From positions 1-30,525 of the forward strand of contig CAZIWA010000065.1 of assembly GCA_964542875.1 (NCBI GenBank): a DNA stretch of 30,525 nt, given 5' to 3'. The notes below the pieces were generated by a model. It was not told the DNA's origin and ran no database searches. It saw only the letters and a program-made list of their open reading frames with translations. The stretch comes from CAZGOM01 sp964542875 (GTDB lineage: Bacteria > Planctomycetota > Phycisphaerae > Phycisphaerales > Phycisphaeraceae). Of the stretch, positions 24,793 through 30,525 are shown in pieces (position 1 is the stretch's first letter; the number at the start of each line of letters is the position of its first letter). A program made the position numbers and the translations under genes.

Positions 24793-25473
24793 TTAAAGCC
24801 GTCCGGCCTTTTCCCGCTTGGACCGGTGCCGGTAGATCTCGCCTTCCACCATGTAAATCACGTCTTCTGCGATGTTCACCGATTGATCGCCGATACGCTC
24901 GAAATACCGAGAAATGCTCAGTGACGAAAGCGCCCAATCCGTCAGGCTCGGGTCCTGATGCAGCACCTGTTCCACCACCGTGTAGCTGTTGCGGTGCAGT
25001 TCATCCAGGGTCGGGTCGATCCCGCGCACTTCCTTGGCCAGCACAATGTTCAATGATGTCAGGGCGTCCAGGCTTTTGCGAAGCATTGATTTGGCCATCG
25101 TCGCCATCTGCGCAAGTTTCATCCCGGGGATCTCTGCGCTGGGCTGCCCGCAAAGCATCTGGACCTGTTCTGCGACGTTCACGCACAGATCGCCGATCCG
25201 CTCCAGGTCCTGGTTCACTTTCAGTATTGCGACCACATACCTCAGGTTGTCTGCCACTGGCTGATAAAGCGCCAGTGTCTGCAGACAGTCTTCCTCAATT
25301 TCGATCTCCAGCGCGTCGATCCTGTCGTCGGCGTCTATCACCTGCTTGGCGAGTTTGGCGTCGCGTGTTTCCAGCGCCTTGGTGGCGTTGTGAAGCGACT
25401 CTTCGACTTCAGCCCCTAAAATCGCCACTTTCTGGCGAAGTTTGTCCATCTGCCGCTGCATGGCCTGATACAT
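24793..25473 (-). CDS. phoU: PhoU phosphate-signalling protein
   Basis: 226 residues, the usual length, from ATG 25473 with GGGAG upstream. Two three-helix repeats each carry the E-R-I-G-D metal-cluster motif: D-L-E-R-I-G-D-L-C-V-N-V-A and Y-F-E-R-I-G-D-Q-S-V-N-I-A. PhoU links the Pst phosphate transporter to the PhoR sensor kinase and dampens uptake when phosphate is plentiful. No pst genes are next to it in the window, which is unusual for phoU but common in reshuffled planctomycete genomes. Confidence 0.93.
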   Translation of the reverse strand: MYQAMQRQMDKLRQKVAILGAEVEESLHNATKALETRDAKLAKQVIDADDRIDALEIEIEEDCLQTLALYQPVADNLRYVVAILKVNQDLERIGDLCVNVAEQVQMLCGQPSAEIPGMKLAQMATMAKSMLRKSLDALTSLNIVLAKEVRGIDPTLDELHRNSYTVVEQVLHQDPSLTDWALSSLSISRYFERIGDQSVNIAEDVIYMVEGEIYRHRSKREKAGRL

Positions 25474-25610
25474 CTCGTAGCTCCCACCCGCCTGTTCGAT
25501 TGATCAGGCATAAAGTCAATGCAAATAATCTCTATGAATCATGTTAGCTCCGCATGAGTTTACATGGGGATTCATCTGCCCAAACGCTGATTTTTTGGTC
25601 AACAACGCTT

Positions 25611-27731
25611 TTATTTCACCTTCCACCCGGTGGGAATCGTGATCGTGTCTTTGCCGATCACAATCTGGGAAAGGTCCCACGTATCCGTAGCGAAGGGAAA
25701 AACCGGCAGTTCCTGCGCGTTATACAGGTTGCAGACCGGATTGGTGGCCCATGCGTAGCGCACCGCGACGGGCTCAGGCACTTTGTCTGACCATACAACC
25801 ACGCTCTTGCCTTCAATCTTTGCCTTCGCGAAATAAAACGTCCGATCCGCACCTGCAATGGCAAAGCCCACCGCCGGAGTGCCCTGTGCATGCAGCCCAT
25901 CGGCGTAATCGAAAGTCAGCCGGACTTTATCTCCCTGAATCGCCATCGATTTGTACATCGGCCCCGAATGCAGGATTGGCATTGCGTAGACCCGTCCCAT
26001 CGCCGCCAGCGCCAGCCGTCGGCCAAATTCCTGCTTGTTCCTGGGATGCGGGTCATTGGGCGTGCCGAGGCCCAGCGCAGTCACCAGCATGGTTCCGGGC
26101 ACGCTCAGCGCCATTGTCTGTGATTGCCGGAGATTGGTGTGCCCGCCCCGCTCCACCGGTGCGGTCTGCTGCTCCCAGAAGTCCTGCTGCTGGACGATGG
26201 CCACCGGAAAGTCGCCCTGCCCCCATTGCGCACGCCACGACCGGATCAGCCCCGGCAACAGCGACCGGTAATCGATGTAGAACGGCGAATTGGCCCCGCC
26301 GTGGACCCAGATCATTCCCCGGATCGCATAAGGCTGAATCGGGTGGATCAGCCCGTTGTACATCACGCCTGGCTGGCCGTAATGCCCGCCCGGCACCCCT
26401 TCCGCCATCGGCGCCGGCCTTGGCTGGTCACCGGCCTCCAGGTCTCGCGCCTTTTTCATGCGCCACTCCCCGGCCAGCGACACCGGTTCGGCCCCTGAAA
26501 GCTTCAAGCACATATCAGCCGCGGGTCCAAACGGCGCCATTTGATAGTTCAGCTTCAGCAGCCGCATTGTCACCACGGCGCTGGGACCGGTGATCGCGGA
26601 ACCCGGCACCTGGTAGGTCCGGGATGTGTTCCAGTATTCCTTGGCGTCAAACCATGTGCGCCCGACCTTCACGCCATTGACGTACACCTCATCCACCGCG
26701 TCGATCACGCCGAGTTTCAGGGTCAGGTCCTTGCCCACCCAGCTTTCGGGAAGCGAGACGGTCTTGCGAAACCAGATCGATGCCACCGGCGCACCGATGG
26801 GGTTGTCCGCCAGCGTCACCGGCAGGATGACACGTCCCCACCCTTGCAGCGCAAGTTCCGGGACCATCCACTGGTTGATCAATCCCGGGTCCTGTGCATC
26901 AAGATCGGCAAACCACTTGGCCTGTTTAGCGGCCAACCGGCCGGGTTGCGCTTCAAGCGCCTTGGGATAGTTGGCGGGATCTGCCAGATAAGCCTTCGCC
27001 AGCACGTCAAAAGATTCGGCCCGCTCCCGGTAAGCGGGAATCGCCTTGAGCTCTTCAAGGTTGATCCAGGCTTCTATCGCAGTCGCGCCAAACGCGCTGA
27101 CGATGATGCCCACCGGCACATTCAATTCCTGATGGATCCTTCGTGCAAAAAAGTACCCCACACCGGAAAAGTCCGGCGCGTTGGCCGGGGTGCAAACCAT
27201 CCATGAACCCAGCACCTTTTCCTGAGGCCGCAGCGCAAAGCGCTTGTCTTTGAGGTTCGGGGCAATCCTGTACCCCTGGTCGTCCCCCGGCGCATACCCC
27301 GCGGTAAAAATCCGAATCCCAGGGTAATTGGCCTGAGCAATCTCTTCTTTTGCGTTCAGGCAAGACCGCAGTTCCCAAACCATGTTGGACTGCCCCGACC
27401 CCAGCCACACTTCCCCCACCAGCACATCCTTGAAAACAATCGAGTTATCTGGTCCGGCGATTAAAAGCTCTCCCCCTGTGGCGTTGGCCTCCATCGGGTC
27501 CAAAATGGCTTTCCATCGGCCGTCAGGCCCGGTCTTGGCCGTTACCTTCTGCCCGGCGAAGTTCACCGTCACTTCTTCTCCCGGCATCGCCTTTCCCCAC
27601 ACCGGCACCCGCATCTGCCTCTGAAGCACCATGCCGGAACCGAAAATGTCCGCGACGCTTACCGCCGCCTGCGCCTGTCCGGCAAATAACGCCGTGATGC
27701 ACACGATCAAACACCCGAAGGCAATCCGCAT
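25611..27731 (-). CDS. Sialate O-acetylesterase-like protein (SASA family), secreted
   Basis: About 706 residues. Two ATGs are close together (27737, 27731); AAAGG is well spaced for the second. A signal peptide ends at A-G-Q-A-Q-A|A-V. A short beta domain (M-V-L-Q-R, V-P-V-W-G-K-A-M-P-G-E-E-V) precedes the SGNH-like esterase core, with nucleophile S115 in G-S-G-Q-S-N-M. A jelly-roll, carbohydrate-binding-like insert lies at about residues 295-400 (I-W-F-R-K-T-V...D-E-V-Y-V-N-G). The later block W-V-H-G-G-A-N-S and a distal D/H pair complete the esterase region. The family removes O-acetyl groups from sugars such as sialic acid; planctomycete members probably act on acetylated algal or plant polysaccharides. 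Confidence 0.88.
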   Translation of the reverse strand: MRIAFGCLIVCITALFAGQAQAAVSVADIFGSGMVLQRQMRVPVWGKAMPGEEVTVNFAGQKVTAKTGPDGRWKAILDPMEANATGGELLIAGPDNSIVFKDVLVGEVWLGSGQSNMVWELRSCLNAKEEIAQANYPGIRIFTAGYAPGDDQGYRIAPNLKDKRFALRPQEKVLGSWMVCTPANAPDFSGVGYFFARRIHQELNVPVGIIVSAFGATAIEAWINLEELKAIPAYRERAESFDVLAKAYLADPANYPKALEAQPGRLAAKQAKWFADLDAQDPGLINQWMVPELALQGWGRVILPVTLADNPIGAPVASIWFRKTVSLPESWVGKDLTLKLGVIDAVDEVYVNGVKVGRTWFDAKEYWNTSRTYQVPGSAITGPSAVVTMRLLKLNYQMAPFGPAADMCLKLSGAEPVSLAGEWRMKKARDLEAGDQPRPAPMAEGVPGGHYGQPGVMYNGLIHPIQPYAIRGMIWVHGGANSPFYIDYRSLLPGLIRSWRAQWGQGDFPVAIVQQQDFWEQQTAPVERGGHTNLRQSQTMALSVPGTMLVTALGLGTPNDPHPRNKQEFGRRLALAAMGRVYAMPILHSGPMYKSMAIQGDKVRLTFDYADGLHAQGTPAVGFAIAGADRTFYFAKAKIEGKSVVVWSDKVPEPVAVRYAWATNPVCNLYNAQELPVFPFATDTWDLSQIVIGKDTITIPTGWKVK

Positions 27732-27769
27732 ATCCATCCCTTTAACTCAAAAACCGACGCAGAAACAAC

Positions 27770-27781
27770 CATTTTAAAATG
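27770..27781. repeat. 12-bp AT-rich palindrome upstream of the SASA gene
   Basis: CATTTTAAAATG is a perfect palindrome about 40 bases before the SASA start, where a promoter or operator would lie. No regulator is identified. Confidence 0.35.
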
Positions 27782-27872
27782 TTATGACGTATTGCGCATG
27801 GTAAACGCGCATCAAGTTCGTTGGCCCGGCTCCCTAAAAATAACTGTTGTCCCCCCACCACCTTCGCTACCA

Positions 27873-27909
27873 TTAAAAGACAACCCCCGCGGGGTGGAAC
27901 CGCGGGGGT
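27873..27909 (-). terminator. Strong rho-independent terminator on the - strand
   Basis: A perfect 10-bp stem of C/G (27883-27892 with 27900-27909), 7-base loop, followed on the - strand by TTGTCTTTTAA. It lies between nrdJ and the SASA gene. It may end the nrdJ transcript or act as the switching terminator of the element just upstream. Confidence 0.75.
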
Positions 27910-27916
27910 GTCGGAA

Positions 27917-28036
27917 GGATGGGGGGCCTCAGCCAGCCCTGGCGTTCTCTACCGTGTGCGGCGGTAGTGGCATTTGCTCAGTCCTTTGAACTCCTCCGTG
28001 AAAGCCATCGGTCTTCCGTGACGCCCCCATCCTTTT
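27917..28036. ncRNA. Unidentified structured element between nrdJ and the SASA gene
   Basis: A 9-bp closing stem joins 27917-27925 to 28024-28032 (GGATGGGGG with CCCCCATCC) around about 100 bases. Inside is a 6-bp hairpin CTACCG/CGGTAG (27949-27954 with 27962-27967) and a GCCAG/CTGGC hairpin. On the + strand TTTT follows directly (28033-28036), as for a small RNA with a U-tail. On the - strand the element sits 24 bases after the nrdJ stop and 8 bases before the terminator at 27909, upstream of the SASA gene, like a leader riboswitch. No known class (cobalamin, SRP, 5S, TPP, GEMM) matches by eye, and the strand is undecided. Confidence 0.4.
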
Positions 28037-28060
28037 AGCTAACTAATCAAGTCGCCTGCT

Positions 28061-30525
28061 TTAGCTGCAACCCATCGAGTTGCCGCAATTCAGGCACTTG
28101 TAGCATGTGCCCGAACGAACCGTGATCGTGCCGCAGACATCGCAAGCCGGTGCGTCCGCCTGGAGCGCGCCCAGCGAACTGCTGAGCGTGGAGTTGCCGG
28201 CGGTGCCGCCAACCTTGCCCAGGGCCTTGCCGGTCTTCATGATCACCGGTGTGATGCCGGAATCTTCGTCCCGGGGTTCGCCCTGGCAGCAGTCTTCCTT
28301 GCCGCAGTCTTCACCGCCGGTCTTATCGTCGGCGGTCACGGAACTGCGACGGGGAGGATCGACAATGCTCCGGCTCTCGGGCTTGAAGATGCTGGTTTCC
28401 TGGCCGGCTTCATCCCGGTTTGCACCGGCGACGATGGCCTGGGCCGCGGCGCGTGCGCCGGGGTTCTGGATCGCCGCGGGCTTGGCTTCTTCAACCACCG
28501 GGGCGTCGCCGCCGCGCTTGGGCGCGTTGGAGGCCCGGTAGCCGGGGACGAATTCCATGCCCATCCAGCGGAAGATGTAGTCCACAAGGCTCTTGGCAAA
28601 CGGGATGTCCGGGTTATGGGTCATGCCCGCGGGTTCAAAGCGCTGGTGGGTGAACTTCGTGACCAGTGATTCCACCGGCACGCCGTACTGGAGGGCAACG
28701 CTGATCGCAGTGCCCAGGGAGTCCATCAGCCCGCCGATCGTGGAGCCTTCCTTGGCCATGGTGATGAAGAGTTCGCCGGGCTGGCCGTCGTCGTAAAGAC
28801 CAACAGTGAGGTAGCCTTCGTGGCCGGCAACGTTGAACTTGTGCGTCAGCGACCGGCGGGTGTCCGCCAGGCGACGGCGCAGGGGCCGTTCGACCACACG
28901 GTCCACCACGCGCTCGACCACGCGTTCCACGGTTTGAATCACGATCTGCTTTTGGCCTTCCGCGGTTGCCTGGGCCGCCGCAGCGGCGCCTTGCGCCACC
29001 TGCTGAGCAACTTCTTCCTTCGCGGCCTGCACATTGTCCTGATCGTCTTCTTCCGTGTCGGCATCCACCTTGGAGTTCAGCGGCTGGCTGAGCTTGCAGC
29101 CGTCGCGGTAGAGCGCATTGGCCTTGAGCCCAAGCTCCCACGAAAGCCGATAAGCGTTCTTGATGTCATCAATGGTTGCGCTGTTGGGCAGGTTGATGGT
29201 CTTGGAGATGGCGCCCGTGATGAAGGGCTGGGAAGCCGCCATCATCCGGATGTGCCCTTCAGCGGCGATGAAGCGAACACCGGTGGGGCCGCAGGTGTTG
29301 GCGCAGTCGAACACAGACAGATGCGCAGACTTGAGGCCCGGCGCGCCTTCGACGGTCTGCGTGCCGCAGATCATCCGGTTAAGCGCGGCAATCTGCTTCT
29401 TCTTGAGTCCCAAAGCCTTGAGCAGGTTGAAGCCCGGCTTCTTGGCCTGGGCAGCCAAGCCCAGCCGGCCGATGCCCGCTTCACCAAGCGTCCACACGTT
29501 AAACGCATGCTGGAGTTCAAACACGCCCTTCACAGCCGTATTGATCTTCTCCAGGTCCGCATCGTTCAAGCCCTTGGCCTTGAGGAACTCCGCGAAAGTC
29601 TGGGAAACCGTCACCGTGCTTCCGTCAGCCGAAGGCAGCGGCACATTCACATCCAGCTTGCCCAGGAGATAGGTCATGATCTCCCGGACCTGGTTGGCGT
29701 TATAGCCCAGGGCTACGAGGGCCGGTTCCACCGACTGGTTGGCGATCTTGAAGTACCCGCCGCCGGCGAGCTTCTTGAACTTCACCAGCGCAAAGTCAGG
29801 TTCGACGCCCGTGGTGTCGCAGTCCATCAGCAGACCGATGGTGCCGGTGGGCGCGATGACCGTGGTCTGCGCATTCCGGAAGCCGTGCTGGTTGCCCAGG
29901 TTGAGCGCTTCATCCCAAGAGGTCCGGGCGTGCAGCAGCAGTTCGGGGCAGTTGGAGAGCCAGCCGATATCCGTCGAGGGGCTTTCCAGGTAGCGCGCAT
30001 CGATCGGAACGGGCTTGATTTCGATGGCCTCGTAATCGCCCAGCGCATGGTTGGTGGCTTGTTCGCTGTCACGGGAAACGCCGTAGGCGGCCCGGCGGTG
30101 GTTACGGATGACCCGGAGCATCTGCTCCTTGTTCTTGTAGTAACCGGGGAAGGGGCCAAGTTCAGCGGCCAGTTGTGCGCTGGTGGCGTAAGAACGGCCG
30201 GTGAGGATCGCGGTGAGCGCTCCGCAGATGGCGCGTGCTTCTTCCGAGTCGTAGGGAATGCCCGCTTGCATCAGCATCGCGCCGATGTTGGCATAACCCA
30301 GGCCCAGCGTCCGGTATTCAAAGGAGAGACGGGCAATCTCGCGGCTGGGGAACGATGCCATCAGCACACTGATTTCCAGCACGATCGTCCACAGGTTGAT
30401 CCCGTGTTCGTATCCTTCGATATCAAACCGCCGGGTCTGTGAATCGTAGAACTTCAGCAGGTTCAGCGAAGCCAGGTTGCAGGCCGTGTTGTCCAGGAAC
30501 ATGTATTCCGAGCACGGGTTGGAGG
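28061..30525 (-). CDS. nrdJ: Vitamin B12-dependent (class II) ribonucleotide reductase, 5' partial
   Basis: At least 821 residues; the gene runs off the right edge, so the N-terminus is missing. The first visible residues are S-N-P-C-S-E-Y-M-F-L-D, containing the N-x-C-x-E active-site motif with the thiyl-radical Cys. Further landmarks: C-N-L-A-S-L-N, P-T-G-T-I-G-L-L-M-D-C-D-T-T-G-V-E-P, and the S-K-T-I-N-L-P loop. A charged, coiled-coil-like insert rich in V-E-R-V-V repeats precedes the C-terminal part. The end carries C-D-V-C-G and C-Y-K-C-L-N-C-G, a zinc-ribbon with the redox Cys pair used for re-reduction. The enzyme makes deoxyribonucleotides using adenosylcobalamin and works with or without oxygen. 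Confidence 0.95.
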   Translation of the reverse strand, partial: SNPCSEYMFLDNTACNLASLNLLKFYDSQTRRFDIEGYEHGINLWTIVLEISVLMASFPSREIARLSFEYRTLGLGYANIGAMLMQAGIPYDSEEARAICGALTAILTGRSYATSAQLAAELGPFPGYYKNKEQMLRVIRNHRRAAYGVSRDSEQATNHALGDYEAIEIKPVPIDARYLESPSTDIGWLSNCPELLLHARTSWDEALNLGNQHGFRNAQTTVIAPTGTIGLLMDCDTTGVEPDFALVKFKKLAGGGYFKIANQSVEPALVALGYNANQVREIMTYLLGKLDVNVPLPSADGSTVTVSQTFAEFLKAKGLNDADLEKINTAVKGVFELQHAFNVWTLGEAGIGRLGLAAQAKKPGFNLLKALGLKKKQIAALNRMICGTQTVEGAPGLKSAHLSVFDCANTCGPTGVRFIAAEGHIRMMAASQPFITGAISKTINLPNSATIDDIKNAYRLSWELGLKANALYRDGCKLSQPLNSKVDADTEEDDQDNVQAAKEEVAQQVAQGAAAAAQATAEGQKQIVIQTVERVVERVVDRVVERPLRRRLADTRRSLTHKFNVAGHEGYLTVGLYDDGQPGELFITMAKEGSTIGGLMDSLGTAISVALQYGVPVESLVTKFTHQRFEPAGMTHNPDIPFAKSLVDYIFRWMGMEFVPGYRASNAPKRGGDAPVVEEAKPAAIQNPGARAAAQAIVAGANRDEAGQETSIFKPESRSIVDPPRRSSVTADDKTGGEDCGKEDCCQGEPRDEDSGITPVIMKTGKALGKVGGTAGNSTLSSSLGALQADAPACDVCGTITVRSGTCYKCLNCGNSMGCS

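Noticed and set aside
27917..28032. Cobalamin riboswitch or SRP RNA
   Set aside because: A B12 box and the SRP loop GGAAGCAGCC are both absent; the element is also downstream, not upstream, of the B12-dependent nrdJ.
28820..30442. 540-codon + strand frame opposite nrdJ
   Set aside because: Antisense shadow of a strongly conserved enzyme; no recognisable domain or ribosome site.
1..30525. tRNA, rRNA, CRISPR arrays, insertion sequences and phage genes
   Set aside because: No cloverleaf or rRNA signatures, no regularly spaced direct repeats, and no transposase or integrase were seen on either strand.

Overview
The window looks like chromosomal sequence of a planctomycete, most likely a Phycisphaerae-type lineage recovered as a draft or metagenome assembly. 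The evidence is a GC-rich base composition, a very large secreted protein carrying the planctomycete N-terminal 'ALESRQIMS' (LEPR-like) motif, a B12-dependent ribonucleotide reductase, and a neutral ceramidase-like enzyme and a sialate-acetylesterase-like enzyme of the sort common in this phylum. A run of exactly 100 N (4927-5026) is a scaffold gap and interrupts one gene. This phylum assignment is inference, because there is no rRNA or tRNA in the window.

Region 1 (1-6207, + strand) is one tightly packed signalling module. It holds the tail of a VWA paralogue, a full VWA protein, a PP2C-type phosphatase, a divergent Ser/Thr kinase followed after the gap by an FHA-like segment, and a beta-solenoid-like protein. 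Genes overlap by 4 bases at two junctions (ATGA, GTGA). VWA + PP2C + kinase is the layout of the TerY-P triad known from Ter stress-response systems. Here the VWA protein has two copies, and the phosphatase one copy, of the same uncharacterised helical domain of about 145 residues. This is the best candidate for an undescribed system.

Region 2 (6211-7265, - strand) is a more AT-rich insert with a zeta-toxin-like P-loop kinase and its putative small antitoxin. Region 3 (7308-10233, - strand) is a copper-efflux operon, copZ-csoR-copA, with a CsoR box lying in the promoter. A small zinc-ribbon membrane protein, ribH and an M24-family protein follow on the - strand.

Region 4 (13063-16642) has a secreted redoxin, then on the - strand a two-gene operon of an HMA-domain lipoprotein and an outer-membrane beta-barrel, then a + strand GHKL-type ATPase. 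Region 5 (16916-20085) has a proline-rich secreted protein, a ceramidase-like protein and an alpha/beta hydrolase. Region 6 (20156-30525, - strand) has the giant cyclophilin-bearing secreted protein, an enolase-superfamily enzyme, PhoU, a sialate O-acetylesterase-like protein and the C-terminal four-fifths or so of NrdJ, which runs off the right edge. Between the last two lie a strong terminator and an unexplained, apparently structured 116-nt element.
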